Assembly: GCA_001804705.1 (NCBI GenBank)
Contig: MHAY01000032.1
Location: 1-56,871, forward strand
Length of the DNA: 56,871 nucleotides
DNA from: Ignavibacteria bacterium RIFOXYC2_FULL_35_21
GTDB taxonomy: Bacteria > Bacteroidota > Ignavibacteria > Kapaibacteriales > UBA2268
Direction: 5' to 3'
In this document: positions 36,067 to 44,102 of the stretch, in pieces
Layout: each line of letters starts with the position of its first letter
Numbering within the stretch: the first letter of the stretch is position 1
Notes under the pieces: generated by a model
The model's input: the letters and a program-made list of their open reading frames with translations, nothing else
The model's database searches: none
What the model was told of the DNA's origin: nothing
Translations under genes and position numbers: made by a program

Positions 36067-37685
36067 TTCAATATCTGTATAATTACATTTTTAAATAATA
36101 TCCTTTTACTATTAACACGCAAAATATAAATTCCGTTGCAAAGTTCTGATAAATTTTCTTTGCCGATTTTAATTGAATTATATGCTTCATTAAATTTTAA
36201 TTCTGATTGATTAAATTTCAATACTTCATTTCCAAGTACATCGGATAAAGCGATTGATGCGATTTCATCAGTATTGATGCCGCTTATAGTAAAATCATCC
36301 TGCGCAGGATTCGGACAGACAAAAATATCAGATTTTATGTCAATTTTTTCATCAACAGATGTAACTCCACTTCCTTTTATATCCAGTGCCGGTTTCCAGC
36401 CTGGATTTATACCTTCACCAGAATAAGCACCGTACTTTGATATAGTCATCTGATTGCCATTGAAATCGAGGTCGTAATCAATATCCTTTTCCATAAATAA
36501 ATAATCAACACTTGCTTTAGGTGTTCCTGTTCTCGGATAAAAATCCATTTCTTCAATTATTGAACTTGGATAATTGAAATATGAATCTGCATCATTAATT
36601 AGACCTGTCAAATTATCAGCAGCAGATTGTGCATTAATCGGAATATTGGCAAATATAGCATTTGCAAGAATGATTTGTTTTTCTGTTTTCACGGGATTAG
36701 TTATACTTACTCCTGTTCCGACATTATTAATGGAATTATTATAAATAAAAACCTCCTTCGGGTCACGGCTATTGTGTCTTTGGAAATTCATTGCTCCTGA
36801 AGATGAGTTGACAAAAATATTATGATGAACCGATACATTCCCTGTTGCCTGTAGCAAAAACTCACGTGGATTATTATAAAAGAAATTACCGTAACATTCA
36901 ACCCTGTCATCAGTCCCTGCACCATTCAAAGTCTGCCCTCCAAATAATACATTGGGTCTTGCCCCATCGGAAGAAGGGCGTTCATTTTTAGCGAAAACAT
37001 TATGGCGTACCATCGTAGATGATTTGGTTTTAGGTATTCCGGGTAAATCAAGCCTGTCGTTCTGATGTTTTATTTGCATGCAATAGCCAACCGGATTCAG
37101 TATGAGATTATACTCGATTGTTCCGTGAATGAAAGGCATGGAGCCATCAGAATTGCCGAGGTAAATACCTGTGCCGGCACTCATAATTTTATTGTGGCTG
37201 ATTGTCCAGTCCCAGCACGGAATTTTTGTAGAAATTCCTACTGTCTGCTGGTCGGAGTCATGTCTTGTAATGATATTATTATGAATCCAGATGTGGTGAG
37301 CCCAATTTGATGCACTTCCCGATGCTTTGATTGCATCAATATAAGGAATCATTTGACCATCGAATTTTATTCCCTCGATTTTCAAATAACTGCAGTTTGT
37401 GATGTCCATAGTATTGCTTCCATCACGGCCCAATAGCACTGTTTCGTGTAGGGATTCTGATTTAATAACAATCCATTTTTCAGGAGTACCATTTATACCA
37501 TTAAGTCGCAAACCATTTGTATAATTACCAGAGGTAAGTAGTAATGTATCACCTGCAACGAGGTTATCACGCAATGATAGATAATTGCTTGGGTTGGCGG
37601 AGTAGGTAGTGGCATGAAGAGAGAGACAGTTAAATAATATTAATATAATAGAAAATATTGAATTGTATTTCAAATAGATTATCAT
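36063..37685 (-). CDS. T9SS beta-helix protein, polysaccharide-lyase-like
   Basis: A 540-residue protein with signal peptide (about residues 1-25). The opening TYSANPSNYLSLRDNLVAGD, then LLLTSGNYTNGLRLNGINGT and PEKWIVIKSES, is the start of chondroitinase-B/alginate-lyase-type (PL6-like) beta-helix proteins. Coils with Asn turns follow (HHIWIHNNIITRHD, WTISHNKIMSAGTGIYLG). The catalytic Lys/Arg pair cannot be assigned with confidence. The C-terminus (FVCPNPAQDDFTISG to QILK) is a T9SS sorting domain. Its start overlaps the stop of the upstream Fic gene by four bases, so the two are translationally coupled. Confidence 0.8.
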   Translation of the reverse strand: MIIYLKYNSIFSIILILFNCLSLHATTYSANPSNYLSLRDNLVAGDTLLLTSGNYTNGLRLNGINGTPEKWIVIKSESLHETVLLGRDGSNTMDITNCSYLKIEGIKFDGQMIPYIDAIKASGSASNWAHHIWIHNNIITRHDSDQQTVGISTKIPCWDWTISHNKIMSAGTGIYLGNSDGSMPFIHGTIEYNLILNPVGYCMQIKHQNDRLDLPGIPKTKSSTMVRHNVFAKNERPSSDGARPNVLFGGQTLNGAGTDDRVECYGNFFYNNPREFLLQATGNVSVHHNIFVNSSSGAMNFQRHNSRDPKEVFIYNNSINNVGTGVSITNPVKTEKQIILANAIFANIPINAQSAADNLTGLINDADSYFNYPSSIIEEMDFYPRTGTPKASVDYLFMEKDIDYDLDFNGNQMTISKYGAYSGEGINPGWKPALDIKGSGVTSVDEKIDIKSDIFVCPNPAQDDFTISGINTDEIASIALSDVLGNEVLKFNQSELKFNEAYNSIKIGKENLSELCNGIYILRVNSKRILFKNVIIQILK

Positions 37686-38761
37686 ATTTTATTTAAAATC
37701 TTCATTAGTTCGTGATTTATGAATAAGTGATATTTACCAGTTTTGCTTTCTTTAAGAATACCAATTTTCAAAAGTTGTCTCAAATACCTGCTGGCAGTTG
37801 AATAATGTACGTTTAATAGTGTACCAAGCTTAATAGGTGTAATTATTGGATATGAAAAAATCATATCAATCAAATCCGTTGAAAATACTTTTCTAATTTC
37901 ATTTCTAACTTTATCCTTAATCAAACCGTTTAAATTGATAATTTTTGATATTAATGATTTTGTTTCTAATGCTTGATGGTAAATTGTATTTAACATATAA
38001 GCAGCATATTGTATCCAATCATTTTTTATTGTTACATTTCTGAGAGCTTCATAATATCTTGTTCTGTTTTTATTAATATAACCACTAATGTACAATATTG
38101 GAATATTCAATATTCCATCCTGAATTAATTGCATTAGTAACAAAATTCTACCGGTTCTGCCATTTCCATCTCCAAAAGGGTGGATTGCTTCAAATTGATA
38201 ATGTGCTATTACTGCTTTTAGAACAGGGTCAAATTTGGTATCAGTTGAATTTACAAATTTTTCCCAATTACTAATCAACCCTTGTATTTTATTTGCAGGA
38301 GGTGGTGTATAAAGAATTTCCTTAGTTTGACTGTTTTCAATTTTATTCTGTGTTTTTCTATAGACACTTTCACTGCCAGGTATTAAAATTTTATGAATGC
38401 CAAGAATTAATCTATTTGATAATGGAAATTTCTTTAATTCATTATTCGCATACAGAACAGCATCTCTGTATCGAAGAACTTCCTTGTCCTGTTCTTTTCG
38501 TTCATGTTCAGGGAAAAGTTCATTTTGAAGTACATCTTCAAGTGTTGTATTTATGTTTTCAATTTTTGAACTTGCAAGCGATTCTTTGATTATTGTCGGT
38601 GATAATAGAATTAATGGATTCGGTAATTTTGTTGATGATACCTCCAACTTTGCTAATTCCCTATTTACTGAAATTAATAAGTCTGTTAAATCATTATTGC
38701 TTATATTAACCGAATTAGGTAATTCAGGTAATTCAAATGGTATATTTGGGTCAAACTTCAT
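37682..38761 (-). CDS. Fic-family protein with C-terminal winged HTH
   Basis: A 359-residue protein. The canonical AMP-transfer motif HPFGDGNGRTGR is at 194-205, and the N-terminal helix carries the inhibitory sequence SSKIEN (64-69, S-x-x-x-E-N), as in class II Fic proteins that hold themselves off. The C-terminal about 80 residues (IITPIKLGTLLNVHYSTASRYLRQL) form a winged helix-turn-helix. Fic enzymes AMPylate protein hydroxyls; self-inhibited Fic-HTH proteins are often autoregulators. It is the first gene of a set with three T9SS surface proteins and has ATATATAACA inverted repeats in its promoter region. Confidence 0.9.
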   Translation of the reverse strand: MKFDPNIPFELPELPNSVNISNNDLTDLLISVNRELAKLEVSSTKLPNPLILLSPTIIKESLASSKIENINTTLEDVLQNELFPEHERKEQDKEVLRYRDAVLYANNELKKFPLSNRLILGIHKILIPGSESVYRKTQNKIENSQTKEILYTPPPANKIQGLISNWEKFVNSTDTKFDPVLKAVIAHYQFEAIHPFGDGNGRTGRILLLMQLIQDGILNIPILYISGYINKNRTRYYEALRNVTIKNDWIQYAAYMLNTIYHQALETKSLISKIINLNGLIKDKVRNEIRKVFSTDLIDMIFSYPIITPIKLGTLLNVHYSTASRYLRQLLKIGILKESKTGKYHLFINHELMKILNKI

Positions 38762-38779
38762 ATTACTATTATATTATTT

Positions 38780-38846
38780 CATATATAACAAAAATAAGAA
38801 ATTTGTTATATATCACACAACATATATAACAATTTGTTATATATCA
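38780..38846. promoter_or_regulatory. Two inverted-repeat pairs upstream of Fic operon, candidate operators
   Basis: Four copies of one half-site: CATATATAACA at 38780 and 38821 and its complement TGTTATATATCA at 38804 and 38835. They form two palindromes, with 13-base and 3-base spacers, within 85 bases of the Fic start. The Fic protein has a winged HTH that could bind them. Confidence 0.55.
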
Positions 38847-38853
38847 TTTTTTT

Positions 38854-39948
38854 CTACCAAACCACAACTTTTCCTGTTTCGATATTTCCTTTTGACTTCA
38901 TTTTTAAATAATACATCCCATTTTGAATATCTGATGTATTCATCTGTATTTTGATTACTCCATATTCACTTTCTCCCTCGAACACAGTCATAACCTCTTT
39001 ACCAAGCATATCATAGAGTTTTAATGAAACAAAGCCTGGTGTTGGATTGTAGAAACTGATTTCAGCCGATTCGCTGACTGGATTGGGATTGATTACTATA
39101 CCTCTATTTTGCGTTTCATTATCAGCAACATCAGTTTGTATCCCTGGCCAGCCGGCGATACGAGCCATCATCCACCAGAAAGCTTTCCCTTTCTGCTGGC
39201 AGTTCAGGCATTTTGAGTGTGCGCAACTGCAATTACCGCATTTGCCGGGATTTGCCTGGCACCATTCATCAGCCCAGTTGCCGTCATCATAATTGCATCC
39301 ATCATCGGCGCCTTTATCCAGAAAATACTTTCCGTCAGGGTCGTAGCTCTCAATGTCGGCAAAATCAAAAAGTATTTTATTGTTATCTCTGCAGAAGGTT
39401 CTTATCTGCTCATTTCTTTGATTTACATTTCCATTAACTCCTGTCCCATTCAAATGCCCCGTCATATAAATGAATTTGATATTCGGAAAATCCGTTCCGA
39501 GCTGATTCATCAGGTCAAGATATTGTTCAATATCGCCTTGTGAACCATCCACCTGGCCGCACCAGGACCACATGACCATATTAATATTCTGTGTATTGTT
39601 GTTGAGCATCGTCCTTGTCCTTGAAGCCCATGTTGTACGGTCGGGATTACCTAAGTCTCCGGGAAGCAAAGAACCATCATTCAGATAAAGAGAACCTTCA
39701 CCCTTATTATATGTGTGAATAGAACCAGGTGAATTATTCAGCAGACTCATTCCCGATACAATCTGGCTGCCATGTGAAGTATGGCCATAAGCCAGTCTGA
39801 AATCAGTTTTAGCTTGTACTACCCAATTATCAGGAACATTAGTGATGTCGCAACTATTATGGTCAATAATAATCGCTGTGCTTTGGCTAAACACAGAAAT
39901 TGAAAAAAGCAAAAAAGTAAGAATCAGGATTGTCATTTTAGTTTTCAT
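38854..39948 (-). CDS. Secreted T9SS protein of unknown family
   Basis: A 364-residue protein starting at the ATG at 39948, where GAGGG precedes and a signal peptide (KTKMTILILTFLLFSISVFSQ) follows; the frame extends 14 codons further upstream without support. The body contains YGHTSHGSQIVSGM, MWSWCGQVDGS, YMTGHLNGTGVNGNV, DFADIESYDPDGKY and CAHSKCLNCQQKGKAFWW, conserved-looking blocks I have seen in uncharacterised secreted proteins. The serine- and glycine-centred blocks and the final His suggest an SGNH-hydrolase-like fold, but this is a guess. The C-terminus (NPNPVSESAEISFYNP to VVVW) is a T9SS sorting domain. It is transcribed toward the Fic operon, with about 90 bases between the two genes. 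Confidence 0.65.
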   Translation of the reverse strand: MKTKMTILILTFLLFSISVFSQSTAIIIDHNSCDITNVPDNWVVQAKTDFRLAYGHTSHGSQIVSGMSLLNNSPGSIHTYNKGEGSLYLNDGSLLPGDLGNPDRTTWASRTRTMLNNNTQNINMVMWSWCGQVDGSQGDIEQYLDLMNQLGTDFPNIKFIYMTGHLNGTGVNGNVNQRNEQIRTFCRDNNKILFDFADIESYDPDGKYFLDKGADDGCNYDDGNWADEWCQANPGKCGNCSCAHSKCLNCQQKGKAFWWMMARIAGWPGIQTDVADNETQNRGIVINPNPVSESAEISFYNPTPGFVSLKLYDMLGKEVMTVFEGESEYGVIKIQMNTSDIQNGMYYLKMKSKGNIETGKVVVW

Positions 39949-40015
39949 TTCACCCTCAAAAGAATAATTTGTAAATTTTATTTTAAGCAATACTAATTTC
40001 TCAACATTGAAAAAA

Positions 40016-40198
40016 TTTATAATTTGAAATTTTCAATTTTCAATAAATTTAGAATTTTCCAATTTAAAATTTAAAAACATTTAAGTTTTATTTATTGAAA
40101 ATATGACATTATCATTAAGTTAATTTATCTTTCTTTTAAAATTTATTCATTAAAAATTCATTGAAAATTTTAAATTCTAAATTGAAAATTTTAACATC
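40016..40198. repeat. AT-rich inverted-repeat element between genes
   Basis: AAATTTTCAATTTTC with TTTAGAATTTT in the left part is answered by TTTTAAATTCTAAATTG and AAAATTTTAA in the right part, an imperfect inverted repeat of very AT-rich DNA. Related AT-rich strings occur within 1905-2070 and at 47205-47250. Base composition alone could give part of this. Confidence 0.35.
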
Positions 40199-41335
40199 TT
40201 ACTCCTTCACAAACATTCTCGTTTCATTATTGAAGTGTACGAAATATACTCCGGGAGCAAATTTCGATATATCAATTCTAATCGTAGAGACAGGTCTGAG
40301 CCCTGTCTCTACATCCATCACACATTCGCCGATTGTATTGTATATCTTTATATCCTGTAGGGGTTCAAAATTTTGAACCCCTACGTTAATTTCAATATAA
40401 TTTGTGGATGGATTAGGATAAATATACACACCAAAATGTGTTTTATTATTTTCCTCAACCGATGTAGTGCCTTTCAATGTTCTTTCAAAAAATTCAATAA
40501 CCTTATTTCTGGTGCTGTCAGCTCCAAAACCACTCCCGCCATGTCCTGCACCCTCAATCGGAAAGAATTTAACATCTTGTCCCAAAAGTCTGAGTGCAGA
40601 ATCAAGCTCCACGCTTTGATGAAACGGAACAGTCATATCCTTTGTGCCGTGTAAAATAAGAAACGGCGGCTCATCCCCGTCCACATAGAATATCGGACTT
40701 GCCGCTTTTGCTCTTTCGATGCTGTCCAGAATTGGATAGCCAATCAACTTTGATTCAGGCGAATCGGGTGCGTCATGGTCGAGATTGCTTGGATAATTTG
40801 CTATTGTGAGAAAATTGCTTGGTCCGTAAAAATCAGCAACAGCCTGTACATCGCTTGAATATTCAGTATTTCCGCCGATATCTCCTTCGAGATTTTGAAC
40901 CCCGATAGAAGTTCCAAGAAGAGCAACAAGATGTCCTCCTGCAGAGCTTCCGGCAGCTCCAATCCTGTCCGGATTGAAACCGTATTTCATTGCATTGGCT
41001 CTGACCCATCTTACTGCTCCTTTGCAATCCCATATTTGTGCAGGAAATATTGCTTCCTGGCTTAACCTGTAATTAATACTTACAACGGCAAAACCTATGT
41101 TCAGAATATATATACAACCTACTCCGTCCTTATCACCTGCCATCCATGCTCCTCCGTGAATCCAGACAACAGTCGGATACGGCTTCTGCACACCTTTTGG
41201 GAGATATATGTCAAGCAATAAGTGGGATGTATCAATGACAGCATATTCAACGTTTGATTCATCGGGTTTTATTTGGGAAAAACCGAAAGAATATGCAATA
41301 AAAAACATAAGAAAAGATTTCAAAAGAGTTTTCAT
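40199..41335 (-). CDS. T9SS alpha/beta-hydrolase (esterase)
   Basis: A 378-residue protein with signal peptide (about residues 1-21). The oxyanion block is HGGAW (60-64), the nucleophile elbow is GSSAGG with Ser131, the acid is Asp233 in HGTKDMTVP, and the base is His265 in GAGHGG, so the triad of the BD-FAE/HSL-type carbohydrate or lipid esterases is complete. Residues about 290-378 are a T9SS sorting domain (YIYPNPSTNYIEIN to FVKE). That domain contains two inserted palindromes at the DNA level, translated as VGVQNFEPLQ and DVETGLRPVST. The start overlaps the stop of the upstream beta-helix gene by four bases, consistent with joint action on a polysaccharide and its ester groups. Confidence 0.85.
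   Translation of the reverse strand: MKTLLKSFLMFFIAYSFGFSQIKPDESNVEYAVIDTSHLLLDIYLPKGVQKPYPTVVWIHGGAWMAGDKDGVGCIYILNIGFAVVSINYRLSQEAIFPAQIWDCKGAVRWVRANAMKYGFNPDRIGAAGSSAGGHLVALLGTSIGVQNLEGDIGGNTEYSSDVQAVADFYGPSNFLTIANYPSNLDHDAPDSPESKLIGYPILDSIERAKAASPIFYVDGDEPPFLILHGTKDMTVPFHQSVELDSALRLLGQDVKFFPIEGAGHGGSGFGADSTRNKVIEFFERTLKGTTSVEENNKTHFGVYIYPNPSTNYIEINVGVQNFEPLQDIKIYNTIGECVMDVETGLRPVSTIRIDISKFAPGVYFVHFNNETRMFVKE
40284..40312. repeat. Palindromic repeat inside esterase C-terminal domain (element 1)
   Basis: GTAGAGACAGG and CCTGTCTCTAC flank a seven-base loop, all within the coding region and in frame. A second copy with two changes lies in the intergenic region at 43927-43955, so this is a dispersed repeat and not a chance palindrome. 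Confidence 0.75.
40357..40384. repeat. Perfect 28-bp palindrome inside esterase C-terminal domain (element 2)
   Basis: GTAGGGGTTCAAAA is followed directly by its reverse complement, encoding VGVQNFEPLQ in the minus frame. The 11-base string TTTTGAACCCC recurs at 40893-40903 in the same gene. Confidence 0.75.
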
Positions 41336-42759
41336 TTCACAACCTTCAAAATTTCTGTTAGGGTAAAATATGTTGAACTTAATGTCAGGAAGTAAGTACC
41401 TGTTTGCATTTTAACAAAGACATCATAATTAATATTTATTTTATTCATTCCTTCATTTAGAACACCTGTGTTCAATGAATAACAAACGTCACCAAGCAAG
41501 TCCAAAATGTTTAGATTTATGTTTTGCTCCATCTCCAGATTAAAACTTATTGATGCTTCATCAGTGCAGGGATTGGGATATACAGACAATGATAATAATG
41601 ATAAATCATCTTCAACTCCCAATGGCGGTGCTTCATAAGCACCAATATCTATATAATCATAAATTAACCGAAGGGTGTATGACATTGGATGTATATATTC
41701 ATATTCAGGAACCAAACTAAATCCTGCTACAGAACCTAAAGCTGTTCCAGCATCAAATGCGGGACTTCTGAAAAATATTCTATAATCATAATTTGCCTCA
41801 TCTGCAAAGTAAGCCTGTTCCACATCCTCAAAATGAATATTCGTTACTGTATCTGCTGAACCAAGTAAAACCTCACCCGGTCCCGTAAATATATTATTAA
41901 TGATTCTTGCTTCTTTAGTCCCTTTCTGGATATAAACAAAAGTCGCTCCGGCAGTTCTTTTATTTACCATCGTATTGTTGACAACATATAGTACACTATC
42001 GGGATTTGTCAAATCATCAGCACCGTAGGAAATAAGTTTCCTGTTCTCGGCTAAAGGACCCTGCATAAGCAGATTTCCGATAATGTAAGATTTGCCGCCG
42101 TTCGGCAGGTCTATCAACATGCTTGAGTTTCCGGTTTCCTCATCCATGATTCTGTTGTAAAGAATGTAATTTGTGGATGCACGGCTTTTGAGGTTGTGTC
42201 CGATTTTTGCATGATGTGAATAATTGAATCTGAAGGTCAGGCTTCTTACATGACCGATGTAAAGATTGTGCGAATAGCCGTCTCCATAGCCGTTTCGTGC
42301 AAATTCTGAGGATTCGATAACTATATCACTGCTGTCATTTGCACTTGTTAAGATGCCATCTTCATTGTCGTGGAAGTTACAATGGCGGATTGTAAGATTT
42401 GTCCCTTCAAACCGTATTCCTGCACCGTTTGAGTCAGGAACTGTGCAGTCTGAAAACTCTATGTATTCGATTACATTATTATTGCCTGTGACCACCCATA
42501 TAGCCTTGCCACCAGCATTCTTTCCGCCAGCCGCAAGATGTGCATATCCGCCAACTCCACGAACAAGCAGATTATTTTTATTCCATGTACAGACATCACC
42601 AGTATAAATTCCAGCATCAATTTCAACTGTATCGCCATCCTGAGCGGCTGATAAACCCTGGCTCGGAAGGGTGTATTGTTTATTCTGACCGACCTGGATA
42701 ATCCTGGAATATGATGTAAAACAAAACAAGAACAACAGAAAAAAAGCAGAAAGTTTCAT
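41332..42759 (-). CDS. T9SS right-handed beta-helix protein
   Basis: A 475-residue protein with signal peptide (KLSAFFLLFLFCFTSYS). The opening IIQVGQNKQYTLPSQGLSAA then QDGDTVEIDAGIYTGDV is the usual first turn of secreted pectate-lyase-like beta-helix proteins. Coils follow (NVIEYIEFSDCTV, LTIRHCNFHDNEDGIL, IVIESSEFARNGYGDG, ARIINNIFTGPG). The C-terminus (SVYPNPCTDEASISF to KVVK) is a T9SS sorting domain. Catalytic residues cannot be assigned. It is coupled by a four-base overlap to the esterase, suggesting a shared polysaccharide substrate. Confidence 0.8.
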   Translation of the reverse strand: MKLSAFFLLFLFCFTSYSRIIQVGQNKQYTLPSQGLSAAQDGDTVEIDAGIYTGDVCTWNKNNLLVRGVGGYAHLAAGGKNAGGKAIWVVTGNNNVIEYIEFSDCTVPDSNGAGIRFEGTNLTIRHCNFHDNEDGILTSANDSSDIVIESSEFARNGYGDGYSHNLYIGHVRSLTFRFNYSHHAKIGHNLKSRASTNYILYNRIMDEETGNSSMLIDLPNGGKSYIIGNLLMQGPLAENRKLISYGADDLTNPDSVLYVVNNTMVNKRTAGATFVYIQKGTKEARIINNIFTGPGEVLLGSADTVTNIHFEDVEQAYFADEANYDYRIFFRSPAFDAGTALGSVAGFSLVPEYEYIHPMSYTLRLIYDYIDIGAYEAPPLGVEDDLSLLSLSVYPNPCTDEASISFNLEMEQNINLNILDLLGDVCYSLNTGVLNEGMNKININYDVFVKMQTGTYFLTLSSTYFTLTEILKVVK

Positions 42760-43280
42760 TAGTTACCCAAATAATATAAAAACCGATATTAAATTAATAA
42801 TTACCTAATTAATAACATAACACAAAATCAAATGATAAGTTGCAAACAAATTTTCCCTTCCTTGAGGAAGGATTAGGGAAGATGTAAAACATTTAGTATC
42901 ATAGGTTGTAACTAAATAATAAATATATACTTACGAATGGCATATCGTTTGCTAATATACAAAAAAATGGAGCCGTCATTGGGATTTGGGGTAGCAAACA
43001 ACACCAATGAGGCTCCCTGCAGGCAATGCTCCGTTACAATTAATGGGGCATGCCTTTTAGCGGATGTTCACCCAATTACAACGACAAGACTTGTGCCAAA
43101 TTATATTTTCAATTTGTCAATTTTATAATTCGTTATTTTTCAATCCTTAACTAAAATAGAGAAATTATTCTGTTATACTTGATTAAAGATTATATTTGAG
43201 ATTTGAATAATTATAAGCACAGATGGGTATAATTAACCATTTAAAACTTCGTTATTGAATATTTTCAAATTTGATTTAAT
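42760..43280. other. Gene-free region, about 520 bases, with a structured element
   Basis: Contains the double-hairpin element at 42969-43064 and otherwise AT-rich DNA. A 63-codon frame at 42937-43128 runs through the hairpins and is not convincing as a gene. Confidence 0.6.
42969..43064. repeat. Double-hairpin element of unknown nature
   Basis: GGAGCC-gt-CATTGG pairs with CCAATG-a-GGCTCC across a loop of 21 bases, and directly after it AGGCA-TGC-CC pairs with GGGGCA-TGCC. The base composition is markedly richer in G+C than the flanks. It may be a repeat unit, an RNA or a recombination site; none can be confirmed from one copy. Confidence 0.4.
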
Positions 43281-43835
43281 TTGTACTTAGATTTTTATTC
43301 AATTGAGGCAAGACTGAAAAGATTAATATCCATATTAATAATTACATTGACGGTTTTCCATTTGTGTGGATTTTGCCTCGTATTTGTGATTGCCCAAAAA
43401 TCGCACAGGGCTTACATTCGCAGTAAAATCAAGAGTGAGCTTGTCAAACCTGAAACTTTGCGATTTTCAAAGAACGATATTAAAAGTGGGAAAATTCATA
43501 TCAGGTATGTGAAAGACGATGAAATTAAAATTCACAATTCAATGTATGATATTATATCCGTCAAAGAAACCTCTGATTCCATTATTTTTACTTGCATCAA
43601 CGACAAAGAAGAAGAAAAGTTAATCGAAAAATATATGGAAAAGGAAAACAATTCCGATTCTAAAAGCAAGCAATCAATTTTTAAGAATTTAAAGCCATTC
43701 TCGGTTTTCATTGTAACGGAAATGAAGAACAATTTTGTACTTTATTCTGTCAGCGAACCCGAAAGCAAGACCGGCACTAATTTTTACAAATCAATCATTA
43801 CAGACGTGCTGTCTCCTCCTCCTGAAACAATCTAA
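43281..43835 (+). CDS. Single-pass membrane protein, unknown function
   Basis: A 184-residue protein with TTG start and no early ATG. One membrane helix spans about residues 16-38 (ISILIITLTVFHLCGFCLVFV), and the rest (IRSKIKSELVKPETLRFSKND and on) is a soluble, charged domain of about 145 residues. I do not recognise the family. It precedes the TonB-dependent receptor gene on the same strand with about 270 bases of palindromic repeats between; a functional link with the receptor is possible but not shown. Confidence 0.5.
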   Translation: MYLDFYSIEARLKRLISILIITLTVFHLCGFCLVFVIAQKSHRAYIRSKIKSELVKPETLRFSKNDIKSGKIHIRYVKDDEIKIHNSMYDIISVKETSDSIIFTCINDKEEEKLIEKYMEKENNSDSKSKQSIFKNLKPFSVFIVTEMKNNFVLYSVSEPESKTGTNFYKSIITDVLSPPPETI

Positions 43836-43853
43836 TAAAATCAATTATGAATG

Positions 43854-44076
43854 AATAGCCACTACTTTGAAGTAGTGGTGATGGTTCATCACTATAATGC
43901 AGGATTTATCCCTGTAAAGAGGGAACGTAGAGTCAGGTCTGAGACCTGTCTCTACAAAGAAATTCTGCGGCTTTAAACACCACTATCTGAAGATAGTGGC
44001 TATTCAACCGTATATAATACAAAATTCAGTAGTGAAATAAGTGATTAGACCCTGCTATCCAAAGATAGCGGCTATT
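43854..44076. repeat. Cluster of small palindromic repeats
   Basis: Contains CCACTACT/AGTAGTGG at 43859-43878, GTGATG/CATCAC at 43878-43892, the element related to that inside the esterase gene at 43927-43955, CCACTATCT/AGATAGTGG at 43980-43999 and GCTATC/GATAGC at 44054-44069. GAATAGCCACTA at the left edge is the exact complement of TAGTGGCTATTC at 43994-44005. It fills the space before the receptor gene. Confidence 0.75.
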
Positions 44077-44102
44077 AAAATTATAAAATAAAGGAGACAA
44101 TA

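Noticed and set aside
40893-40903. Third palindrome copy in the esterase gene
   Set aside because: Only half of the palindrome (TTTTGAACCCC) is present and it lies in a normal part of the hydrolase domain, so coincidence is possible.
42969-43064. Integron attC site
   Set aside because: The hairpins lack clear RYYYAAC and GTTRRRY core sites, and no integrase or cassette array is present.
42937-43128. 63-codon open frame
   Set aside because: It overlaps the double hairpin and lacks any family resemblance.
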